Assembly (NCBI GenBank): GCA_028023455.1
Contig: JAQFVV010000355.1
Location: 372,001 to 436,000 of the forward strand
Reading direction: 5' to 3'
Source: Epiperipatus broadwayi
Taxonomy: Eukaryota; Onychophora; Udeonychophora; Euonychophora; Peripatidae
Length of the DNA: 64,000 nucleotides
Shown piece by piece: positions 24,250 through 34,818 of this stretch (the first letter of the stretch is position 1; each line of letters opens with the position of its first letter). The position numbers were made by a program, and so were the translations under genes. The notes under the pieces are model-generated. The model was not told the origin of the DNA and ran no database searches. It saw only the letters and a list, made by a program, of their open reading frames with translations.

Positions 24250-24341
<92 letters not shown>
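24250..24341. repeat. (TA)n microsatellite, about 46 units
   Basis: One of the longest uninterrupted TA arrays in the window. The minus-strand frame across it (24,175-24,360) is a poly-Ile/Tyr artefact. Confidence 0.97.
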
Positions 24342-24343
<2 letters not shown>

Positions 24344-24509
24344 GAATGCATCAATCCCAAGCTTTGACATGCAAAAATATTATATAGATATGTATTACAG
24401 GCAAACTAAATGTTTGTTTTTTTGTTTTTTTTTCAAATATATTTGAATTGGAGAAAAAATATATTATTATTAATTATTTAAACTGTTTCACAAAAGTAAG
24501 CTGTGATAT

Positions 24510-27475
24510 TTTAGGGTGCTACAATCGCTACTTTTCTAGACTAATGGTTATAGGAATATGATTGGGCATATTGAAGAAATTAATGATATAAATAACAAGA
24601 ATGGACAACTTTTGAAAAAGTTTTGTCAGACAGTGAATTTGAGAATTGGAAATTTGTCAAATATTTATGAGGCACAATGCACATAGTCTAGATATAATAT
24701 ATTTCACACAATAGATTATGTATTAGTAAAGAAAGGGGGAATGAATAAAGTACAGAAAATTAAAGTGTTTGATAATGAAGAGAGAGTATATAATACTGAT
24801 CATAATTTTTTATTATAGAAATGGTTAGTAATGTGGTGGAAAATAGTAATAATAAAAAGGATAGTGAAAGATATGGATGCAGAATGAATGATAAGAATAA
24901 GTTAGAAGAATATAAAATAAAAGTTGAAGAAACAATGGAAGTGTTAGTTGGTGATGAGTATAAGGATTGGTGTGCTGTAATAGAGAAAGTGGCAAATAGG
25001 GTTTTAGTTGAGAATATTCAGAAGAATAAAAGTAATAAAAAATTGTGAGTTAGTAAAAGTATAAAAGTGAATAAAAAGCATGCAGAGAATATAAATGTGT
25101 TATTAAGAATAAAAAAAGTGAAAAAGATGATAATGTTAAATGGGAAAAGTATTTTAAAAAAAAGAAGTTGGCTAAAATAGAAATAGTAAATTGTTTGAAG
25201 ATATTAATTAAAGTGAAAGAGATAGGAGTAAAAAAATTTTGGAAATACTTTAAAAAAAGGAATGTAATGGAAAGAAAAATATTACTAGACAATGAAAAAA
25301 TAGAGTGTAGCTCTAGAAAAGAATTAGAGACAATCTTAAATAAATAGGTAATGGATATAGAAAAGATGTTAGATGTGAAGGACAGAGTGATAACAAACAT
25401 AAAAGCATATAGTAATGGAAATATTAGGTTTACAAAAAATATTCTAAATGAGATAGAGAAGAAATTGAAAAGTGGAAATGCAAGAGCTTTGGATGGATGA
25501 ACAACAGAGATGGTAATGAATTTAGGACATATGGCAAAATTTAAAACTATTATCATGTTTTAAAAAAATGGCACAGTAGGGAGATTTTCTAGTAGTTGGA
25601 GTAATACAAGAATAAAGTTACTATTTAAAGGAAAAGGTAAGGATCATAGAAAGTTAAACAATTATAGATTGATAGTATAACATCATTGTTATTTAAAGTT
25701 TTCACATATATGGTGACTGGAAGGATCACAAAATGGATGGAAGAAAATAATATAGTGGGAGAAATACAGGGAAGTTTTCAATTGGATAGGTGTATAGGAG
25801 ATAGTTTATTTGTAGTTACACAACTTATAGATATAAGTAGAAATACAGGTAGACAATTACATATGGTTTTTATAGATGTCGAGAAGGCATATGATAAAGT
25901 AAATATAAATAGATTATGAGTAAGTTTAATAAATTTGGAAATGAATGGAGTTTTAGTCGATATTATTAAGAGATTATATAAAAATAATTGCTATACGTCT
26001 CAATTATAGAATATAGAATCAGTTAAAATTTAAAATGTGGTGGGATTAAGGCAAGGATGCCCTATGTGACCTATTTTTTTGTTTTATTTGAGAAAAATGG
26101 AGAAAGCAATAGAAAGACTAGGAAGAGGGGTAGAGATACCATTAATAGGTTGCAAGGTAGTATATACATTATCAGGACTTTTATTTGCAGATGGTGTCTT
26201 TTTGTGCATAGAAAGAAGGGAAGATGTGGAAGTTATGCTGGGAACATGTGTAAGAGTTGGTAAACAGATGGAGATTACTTTTATTGAGAAAAAATCAAAA
26301 GTAATGATGATTAATACAAGGGAAAAAGAAGTCAAAGAATTTGTATTGGTGGATATAAATTTAAGTGTGGTGAATATTTGGGAATTGTCTTAAGTAATCA
26401 AAAAAATTGCCTGGATGAATGGAAGAAAAAATTGATAAATGAAGCAAAGAAAGGAAAGACACTGATAAAGAAATTAACTGTGTTTGCATATAATAAGTAT
26501 GCTGTAGCTAGAATTGTATGGAAGAAAGTGGCAGTAGCAGGTTAACAAATGATAACAATGCTTTATGTGTTAATAAACAAGTATTAGATAACTTAGAAAA
26601 AGTACAAAAAGAAGTAGGAAGACATGCATTAGATGCAGGTGTATGGATGGCAAAGGAAGCAATTCAAAGAGAAATAGGATGGTCAATTTTTATATTAGAG
26701 AAGCAAAAATCAAAATGAAAATGTTTGGTAGATTGCAAGTTTATGCAGAATAAGGGAATAGCCAAAATAGTATTTAATTGGGTTATGAATATAGGGATAG
26801 CAACAGGATGTGTGAGAGAAGTAGTACGATATGCAGAATATTTGGATAAAGAATTTATGTCAGTATACTTATACAAAAGATGGGATGATTGTGCTAGGAG
26901 ATTTATCGAGTATTATAAAAAATGGAATAGAAGAATAAATGCATTAATAAAGATTAGGGAGTTGGAGAGATGGAGAACTAAGTATGGAGAGTAAAAAGAA
27001 TTTAAATATATATAAAAGTAAATAATATTGGGTGTGCATTAATTTAGGATAATGCAAACAAAGTTTTGAACAGTATCTTTAGCAACAAATGAAAAATAAA
27101 TGGAAAAATATAGGTGATTTAGCCTGCAAGTTGTATAGGAAGGTAAAGAAAATATTAGGTATCTCTTAATTGAATGTAAATGGCTGAAACCAGAAAGGGT
27201 ATAAATAATGTTGTGGAAGAATAAATATAAACAAAGTGATTACACAGCAAATGGGTTATTGGCTTTTATGCTTGGTTTGGGAAAAGATAACAGGGATTTG
27301 GATATAAAGGCTTTGGAGTTAATAAATACTATGTGTGGAAATGGGATGGAGTAGGATAGAGAAGAATATGGGAAAACATAGGGTAGAAAATGGAAAGGGT
27401 AGGTAAAGTGGCTAACAGGTTTCTTTGGATACAGTGACTGAGAGATTCCTGACTCCATATAAGGAGAAGTCACAC
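24510..27475 (+). pseudogene. Non-LTR retrotransposon (LINE), 5'-truncated and decayed
   Basis: The longest mobile-element remnant here, readable across several frames. 24,550-24,810: C-terminal part of an apurinic-type endonuclease (NGYRN.IGHIE, LLKKFC, then IDYVLVKK and a terminal TDH where SDH is usual). 24,820-25,560: linker. 25,440-25,680: pre-RT segment (KLKSGNARALDG, NTRIKLLFKGKGKDHRKLNN). 25,686-25,919: RT with GSFQLDRCIGDS and MVFIDVEKAYDKV, where the motif A aspartate is present. 26,040-26,390: LRQGCPM, then LLFADGVF, where the second catalytic Asp of FADD is Gly. 26,530-26,995: C-terminal region (VQKEVGRHALDAGVW, AIQREIGWS, KMFGRL). 27,170-27,350: last remnants. It ends in a TCACATCACATTG tail directly against another repeat. 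The clade is not assigned. Stops and frameshifts make it non-functional. Confidence 0.88.
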
Positions 27476-27487
27476 TGCATCACATCA

Positions 27488-29268
27488 CATTGTTTTAAAG
27501 CATTATGCATATTAATTATGATGTGTGACAGCCTGCAAGGAATCTTTCTAAGAAGCTTTCATTTTTAATATATTAATTTTAAAAAAAATCCAAGAGATAT
27601 CAGCACCATACACATTTTTACAGATTTTTCTCTGTTGTTGACAGCATATTCTATTGTTCTGACAAAGCTCTGAGTGAGCTGGAAATTTGTGATTGGCTGA
27701 TGCTTGAGATTCATTTCCTTTGTGTCTAAATGCCACCAAAGACATGATTTTTAGCAATTGTTGATGACTTTGATGTAATATTTTTGTAAAATACTTATTA
27801 TTAAATCAAAAACTACATCACTAAGGGGGTTTGTCTTTAAAAACATTTTATTTTTTTTAAAAAAACAGTTATTAGAAAGTATACATATACATTATGAAAC
27901 GTAAATTGCCACAGAAATAGAAATTAGAGGTTAATAATAAAATCGCTGATATAAAAACTATAATTGAAATATTTTAATAAGCATTAATAATTTATTAACT
28001 TCTAAATTTTTTTTGTTTCTTTAATCATAATTAATTTTAAATATATTATGTTTTATATCTAATATTTCATTCTTTTAATTTTTTTGAATAGATATGGTGA
28101 AGCCAATAACGATGCATTTCTTTGTTCTCGGTAAGATCTTCAATTAGATACTTATTTTTCCAATTTTAAAATATTAATTTTTCATATTTTAAATTTTTAA
28201 TTATTAGAAGGTTTAAATATTTATAATATAATCTATAAATGAATGTTGTAATGTACTAAAAAATATTTAATTGCACTAAAAAATATCAAACATGGTGTCA
28301 TAGTAAAAATATTCATCATTAGAGTCTATTCAAAAATTTGGGGGTTGGGTTGACACGAAAAGATTAATGTCTCTAATTTTTAATTTGGGATTTAAAAAAT
28401 AATCTACTAAATTTTTCTAATGACAATTTAAAAAGATATACAAAATTAAAGTTTTATTTTTATTTATTTTCTGCTAATTGTAAATTTAATTCATAAAAAC
28501 TTGTTTTTGATAGAAAAGTCTTTTCATAAAAAAGTTAATTAGGTTTATATATTACATTTTCTCAGTGCATTCTATTAAAATATTGACATCAGTTTGGAAA
28601 TTTAATAATAAATCATTCATGTCATAATTTTTTCATTGTTAATTAAAGTATTTTCAGGCTTTAAAATGCCTATTTTTTTAATCATAGTTTGCATCAACAA
28701 TTTATAAACAAGCACTGACCAATTATAGTTCACAAGAAGTATTAAGTAAGCAGCAAGAAATCCAATGTTCTATTGACCAGTGAACCTTTGTCCATTCCAC
28801 AACAATGATGATATATACTTTATGAATCTTTATTGATCTCACATATAAATTACTACCAAAAGGAGTCTCATAACAAATTTATTCTATTAACTGATAGAAA
28901 GTTTGCTCAGGAATATATTTCCAAATGTTTATTATGAAAAAAAGATTGTGTTTAATTAATTTTAAACAAAAAATTAAGATCTATAATTATATTAGAAGTC
29001 TACTAACTACTCTATTCATTGGAAAATTTTTAAAAATTATCAAGTTGAAAACAAAGATTTTACTGAAAAGTCAAAATTCTTCACAGAGTAACTAAATTAT
29101 TTTTTAAAATATCTAAGGTAAGAAAAGATAAGTATTTTTTTTTATTAAACTGTTTGTTTAAATTCAGTTATATTTAATATTTTTGCATATAAAATCAAAT
29201 TTATTTAATATCCATAGTATGATCAGATACACATTATGTAAAAAAAAAAAAAAACAGTTTATATATAT
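27488..29268 (+). repeat. Long dispersed repeat AB, copy A (about 1.8 kb)
   Basis: Collinear with the minus strand of 39,200-40,520 over its whole length at moderate divergence. Anchors: GATGTGTGACAG, TTCTATTGTTCTGA, GAAATTTGTGATTGGCTGA, GAAGCCAATAAC, TCATAGTAAAAA, ACCAAAAGGAGT, TCCAAATGTTTATTATGA, TATCCATAGTA and CAGATACACAT. No protein frame is conserved between the copies. The left edge coincides with the 3' end of the LINE. Copy A carries an extra block at about 28,362-28,826 that copy B lacks. The repeat type is unknown; no terminal inverted repeats are evident. Confidence 0.85.
28362..28826. other. 465-bp insertion (or deletion in copy B) inside repeat AB
   Basis: Alignment of copies A and B stops at about 28,361 and resumes at about 28,827. 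The block is AT-rich and unrecognised. I see no clear target duplication at its edges. Confidence 0.55.
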
Positions 29269-29269
29269 T

Positions 29270-30260
29270 CTAAAGCCTGGTTATTATTTTTATTCAGTTA
29301 TAGAACTATTTAATTAATTAAAGATGATAATTTATGTTTTTATAAACTATTCAAAATGTATGTTTTATTTCTTAAAATATATGTAAATAAAATTTTGTTT
29401 TTCAATAAATAAACTAGTGAATAATATGATTTTTTTGTCAGCAGTCGAATGACTGTAGATAACTCATATTTAGGATTTCTAAAGCTACTCCATTTTTAAT
29501 TTAAGCATGCTGTTCTTCATGCATTCCATGATTTGTGATGGCCAGAAAACAAAAGCAAGCAGTGGCAAATTTATTATTAAGCATGTAAGTCATGTTTTAT
29601 TTTTTGTTTTGTTTTTTTCTATATGACTCAGTTATTAAAGTAATTTAAAGTAGTAATATAATAAAATGTTAATTTTTGAAACCATACTAAAAAACCTTTT
29701 GATATTTTTGGTCACAATTTTACTTAACCTGTCTAGTAAAACTAGAAACAACAGTAAAAAGTGAATGAACAAACAAAAATTATCAGAATTAAGCAAAAAA
29801 TAATTCCAAAGTTAGTAGACTGAAAAATATGGCATAACAAAGGCAATGAAAAAACATTATGTGTTGTATGTATCAAGACGAAACTTCAACAGTGAAATGC
29901 ATTATGATTAAATCACTCAAAATGTAATGTTAAACAAACATTATTACCCAGGCAATTAAAAATAAAAATATCCAATCAATATTCCTAATAAAATCAGCAA
30001 TCATGAAAGGTAACTGCTATTTTTTTCCTAATATAATTGCCAAACATTGAAAATTTTGAAATGATCTGGATATACGAAAGAAATATATTTAAAATGCACA
30101 CAAATTCTTTGGGAAGATTTTATAAACAAAAATAATATTCAAAAAGTAAAAGATATGATGAAATATAAAGTTTAAAAATGGTTAAAAATGTAATCCATCA
30201 GCAAAAAAATTATGTAAAATCTTCAGTTGTTTTTTTTTATGTTTTGATGAGGTTATTGAT
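29270..30260. other. AT-rich DNA without recognised features
   Basis: No coding frame or repeat recognised. Confidence 0.5.
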
Positions 30261-30330
30261 ATAAATATTGCTTATAACACTTCTTTCAAATACACTTCAA
30301 TGCAAACAAATTTTCTTAAAAATTTTTTTA

Positions 30331-30371
30331 TTTTCCTTACAGTTTTGACTGTCCAGCAGTCTTCATCAGAG
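30331..30371 (-). ncRNA. Hammerhead-like motif, element Q left end
   Basis: The minus strand reads CTGATGA (30,363-30,369), helix II GACTG/CAGTC around CTGGA, then AAAA instead of GAAA, then CTGTAAGG. Helix II is a perfect 5 bp. Helix I (AGCT against AGGA) pairs at only two positions, so this is weaker evidence than family P or R. Confidence 0.4.
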
Positions 30372-31395
30372 CTCTATTCTTCTTCTCTGCTTTAACACTT
30401 TAATACACTGAAACGCAACATCACGGTTGTCACCTTTAGATTGCTCTAACTCAGCCAATTTTTTAGTTACATTGATGAAAAAATACCTGTGTTAAAGCTT
30501 AGAGCAAAGCCTATAATATGCTGCCCTCTTTTGAATTATTTTACAAGTAAAAAATCAATACTAGGAGGGTTTTAAGTTGAACAAAAGAAGAAGGCCAGAT
30601 TTGATTGGTTGGATAATCTATTCCCAATCTATTCCCAATTCTTATTGGCTGATAATTCCATTAAATATTTTTTCACCGCTAAAATGAAAATATATGTTTT
30701 GGAGTGTTTTTTTTATTATGTTTCGTACATATTATAAATAATTTTCATAAAATCTAATATTTCTAATAAAAATATAGTTATTTTACAAAAGTAGTAAGGT
30801 TTTATTAAAAAATTTGTATACTTTACATGATTGTAAATTGAAAAAGAAACCAGCCATAGCAGCAATTTTTGACAACTTGTCAAGAGGTTAGATTGCTCTA
30901 AACTGTTTATTTGATTTTCAAACAAAGATTAATGATTTAGAATATTTTTCTGGCATTATAATGTATTTTTGGTGTATTTTTTTAATAATATGCTGAAAGT
31001 ATAATTATTTTGAGAAAGACGTTAAGATTTTTCCTAAAAAATTCTTAAAAAATTCGTAACGTGAAATCTGGGATGGATCTAAATGACATTTACAATGCTT
31101 CTAATTTGCTCGTAATGTTTTTTTTTATTTTTTCACTTTTGAATATTTCTATAAATACAAATAAAAATATATTTTTGAAATAACTTTCGTTTACTTTCCT
31201 AACATTACAAATAATTAATATACTTTTTGAAAACAAAACTAAAATTAATATACATTAAAAGATGAAAATATTTGTATCAAAAAGTTTGTCACTTGACCAA
31301 TTAAAAGTTTAAGAGTTTTACTTCGCTGGACCAATAATGAAAGTAATCTATTAAAGTGGCTTTAATTAATTTTAATTAAAACAGTGAAGAAAAAT

Positions 31396-31440
31396 AGAGC
31401 TCTGATGAAAACTGCTGGAGAGTCGAAACTGTAAGGAAAA
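31396..31440 (+). ncRNA. Hammerhead-like motif, element Q right end
   Basis: CTGATGA (31,402-31,408) and GAAA (31,425-31,428) are both intact, with GTA at the cleavage position. Helix II has lost its first pair and keeps ACT/AGT. Helix I pairing is poor. Confidence 0.42.
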
Positions 31441-31563
31441 TAAATAAGTTTTTAAGAAAATTTGTTTGCATTGAAGTATATATGAAAGAAGTGTTATAAG
31501 CAATGCATATATGAATATATGAAGATATGCAAAGAAAGTGAAAGAGAAGAATAAGAGAATATA

Positions 31564-32585
31564 TTACTGATATAAACTGGATAATTGGTTTAGCCATTTC
31601 TATTGTTTATTGTGGTAGGAATGTTATCAAATAAGAATTGATTAATTTTAACAAATTTGTAATGCAGATATAAATGCATTCATTAAAAGAGAAATAAATA
31701 TTTCCTATTTTTTTCAGTATCTATTGATAATGCTCCTATTAAGGAGAAAAATGGCTGGTTACTTTATTTATTGAAAATATTGTACATTCAGTTCTGACTT
31801 CCCATGACTTGAAACTAGCCAAATGTATGATTAATAATAAAAATAATCACAATTTTGATATGTTTCAAGTCTTTGGAAGATATTAAAAGCCTTGTAACAA
31901 AGCCAACTTATAAATATATTCATGCATATGCATAAATAAATAACATTTTGATAATGGTTACATGAGGTAAACTTAAAGTATAATGATTTATTTATATACA
32001 TCAATGTCTGCTAATTGTCATGGAAAACGTGTTCAAAGATTCTTTTATATAAGAAAATCATGGCAAATTCAATGAATTCATGGAAGCTAATGATTTGTGT
32101 TTGTATTTAAATGGATTAAATATTAAACTGGAGGGTGTTAACAAAACAGTCTATGTCAGGTGTGGTTTTAATCAATGTAATTGAAGAAAAATTATAAATT
32201 GATATTATTTTCAGAATACTTTTGGAACAGATCAAGCTAAATTGACACGAGTTTTTGTGCAGTTATTCAATCAATAATCAAACTAAGTTCTTTAAAATTT
32301 AAAGTATTCAAGCAATTTTCAGAAAGACAAAAAAAAATTTACATCCAGATACAATATTAACAGAGAAATGAATTATGAAGATTTTTCACGGAGTAGGTAT
32401 AAAAATAAAATTATTCTATTTTTTCAATCGTTATGTAGAAACAAAAGTTTGGATTGTTGAAATACAGAAAACAAATAATAAGAACTTGAATTGCCATTTT
32501 AAAAATCTTTAGTTTTTATAAAAACTAGCGATGGATATATTATCAATTTTCTCCTTCATAATTTCAAAATAGAATAACATAAGTT
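31564..32585. other. AT-rich DNA without recognised features
   Basis: No coding frame or repeat recognised. Confidence 0.5.
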
Positions 32586-32587
32586 TA

Positions 32588-32590
32588 GGA

Positions 32591-32630
<40 letters not shown>

Positions 32631-32635
32631 TCCTA

Positions 32636-32698
<63 letters not shown>
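32588..32698. repeat. Compound (TA)n-(TA)n-(GA)n microsatellite
   Basis: AGGATGA-(TA)n-TCATCCT forms a palindrome at 32,588-32,634. A second TA array follows to 32,668 and a GA array of about 15 units to 32,698. Confidence 0.95.
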
Positions 32699-32701
<3 letters not shown>

Positions 32702-32929
32702 TGGAATATGAATGTACTATAAAAATTTAGTATTCAGTGTACATGATTTTTATATGACAAATTATATATCAAATTATAAGCTCATCTTTATGAAATTTTA
32801 TGCTAATTTTGAAACTTGTCTTAATAAAATTTCTGCAATATACATTTTTCCTTCAGCATATGAACAACTAAGTATATATCATTTGTATAAAATTGCTAAA
32901 CATCACTTGATCATCATTCCCATGACTGC

Positions 32930-33125
32930 TTGAGAGTTGCATTAGATTCTAAGATCTAGATGCAGTGCTCTCATATCCAGGGCTCCTCATTGATGAAAGC
33001 AACAAGTAGGCACTAGAAAGAAATTTTATACACAAACCTTTTAGCATCCTTTGATTACTATAGCTTGAACTAGGTGGTACTATTGTATAGAGAGATTGTT
33101 CTATTCTCATACAAGATAAGATCTG
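32930..33125 (+). repeat. Family P repeat, internally deleted copy
   Basis: Contains AGATCTAGATGCAGTGCTCTC, CTCCTCATTGATGAAAGC (start of the hammerhead-like core), GTAGGCACTAGA, CATCCTTTGATTACTATAG and GGTGGTACTATTGTAT in family order. Relative to 52,955-53,227 the bases from the second half of helix II to just past helix I are missing. Confidence 0.7.
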
Positions 33126-33129
33126 GATT

Positions 33130-34620
33130 TTATGTGCTTGGGGAGATCATATTTATAAATTCACAAGACAGATTCCTGAGGAATTACACTCACTTTCTTA
33201 TGAATAAAAGCGTTTCTTTTTTTTAAAAAAATATTTTCATTTAACTTTTTAAGTTAAATTTTTGGCAAGTCACATAAAAAAAAAAGATTCTCCATTTGAG
33301 AAACAGTTGTTTTGCTTAATAAATTAGAATACGAGTTATTTAGGAAATATTGATACATATGAATGTTATTACTTTAGATATTAATATACTAATATATTTC
33401 TAAGATATTTTATTTAAAAATGAAATTGAATTAACTAAGTCGCAATTTCGATAATGAGTAGTATTAATAGAAGATTATATATATATATATCTTTTATAAA
33501 ATAAATGTTTTTTCACATGCTATACATTTTAATCTTATTATAGATTTAAGTTCTAATTTGAAAATAAATGAAGCTTACAAAAGCATTTATCACAGCACTT
33601 GTAAACGAAAATGTATTTGTCAAATGAAATAAATCAGAAAAGAAATCTGAACACTATTTCAGATTGCATGGCTTACTGTTTAAAGTAAAAAAGAAAAGAA
33701 AATTACAAGGAAGATTGAAGAAAATCATTCATTCTCTTAGGAAATGAATAAATGACTTTAAAAGCGATCTTGATTTAAGAAAACTGATGAAGGAAAAAAT
33801 ACTTTTAAAATTTGTTGCGTTTAAGACTTTCCGAATTGTGTTTACTTTTAATTTAGTACGAGCATATTACTAAAAAGCTATATTCAAATTTAATTCCAAA
33901 TCAAGATTTTTTTATTATAAAATGAAGATTTAAGTAATGAGTTTATTTAACTTAAGCATATATAATTTTTAAATATCGATCCACAAGAGAATGAAGATAT
34001 TTTCCAAGTTCAAGTTTGCCTCTGCTATAGCTTTTCTTTTCTAAACTTTTCAGTAACGTTCTTTATCTCGTCCATCTATCTCATATATGGTTTTATTTTA
34101 GCTCTTTTAAAAAATTTTGGAACGCAGTTTATTATAATCTATTTTTGAAATACTATATATCTTATGTATGGTTATTATAAAAAAAATTAGATAGTTTTTA
34201 AGAAAAAAATTGCTTATAGAAAAAAAAGCTTTTACATTTTACATATTTTCAACATGAACTGCTATTTATCTTTTAAAAATAGGTTTTTTTTTTGTTTTTT
34301 GTGGCTTTAATAAATATTTGAAGCATCAATATGGAACCATACTTTTAGTTCATACAGAATATCTTTAATAACAATACAAACTTGTCATGTCTGATGTGAT
34401 TTCATAATAGTTAGATATAAAGACCATTAAAATTAAAACTAACCTTTTAAAATGTGTACATATCTATTTTATGTATGCTTTATTGTTTTGAATGACATCA
34501 CCCAAATTAACAATTTGTTTACATATATTATCATATTATTTATCAAATTATGTAAGTGAAAATAAATGGTCTTCAAGTCTAAATGTATAACTACATAAAA
34601 TTATATATTTATATATAATT
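33130..34620. other. AT-rich DNA without recognised features
   Basis: A short TA array lies at about 33,477-33,490. Nothing else recognised. Confidence 0.5.
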
Positions 34621-34627
34621 ATATACT

Positions 34628-34669
34628 TAAACTTATAAATAAATATTAGAAAATACAGTAATTAAAATT

Positions 34670-34731
<62 letters not shown>

Positions 34732-34818
34732 GTCACTGATCCTAAGTGACGTTTATATTTTTTGTTCTTTTTAACAAATTTTAATTACTGTATTTTCTAA
34801 TATTTATTTATAAGTTTA
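34628..34818. mobile_element. Palindromic MITE-like element with TA array in the loop
   Basis: Left arm 34,628-34,672 (TAAACTTATAAATAAATATT.. to ..TTTGTT) is the near-perfect reverse complement of 34,773-34,818. The loop holds a TA array (34,674-34,729) and a small hairpin with GTCAC/GTGAC ends. Length is about 190 bp. No coding capacity. Confidence 0.8.

Larger units (their letters stand above)
30262..31563. mobile_element. Fold-back element Q (about 1.3 kb, about 130-bp inverted ends)
   Basis: The left end (30,262-30,392) and right end (31,376-31,510) are inverted copies. From outside in they carry GCTTATAACACTTCTTTC, TCAATGCAAACAAATTTTC, TTTTCCTTACAGTTTTGAC, CCAGCAGTCTTCATCAG and AGCTCTATT. 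The right end continues to 31,563 as a segment also found at 4,782-4,896. The interior (about 980 bp) has no transposase or reverse transcriptase and shares sequence with 7,140-7,395. Each end holds a hammerhead-like motif facing outward. Penelope-like elements can have inverted terminal repeats with hammerheads, which is one explanation, but no GIY-YIG or RT domain is seen. Confidence 0.75.

Noticed and set aside
24175-24360. 61-codon minus-strand frame
   Set aside because: Poly-Ile-Tyr from a (TA)n array.
25050-25556. 168-codon minus-strand frame, the longest in the window
   Set aside because: It is the antisense of the decayed LINE coding strand, which is A-rich; the sense strand carries the recognisable retrotransposon protein.
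26057-26335. Overlapping frames opposite or shifted from the LINE reverse transcriptase
   Set aside because: Shadow frames; only the frame with LLFADGVF fits the RT order.
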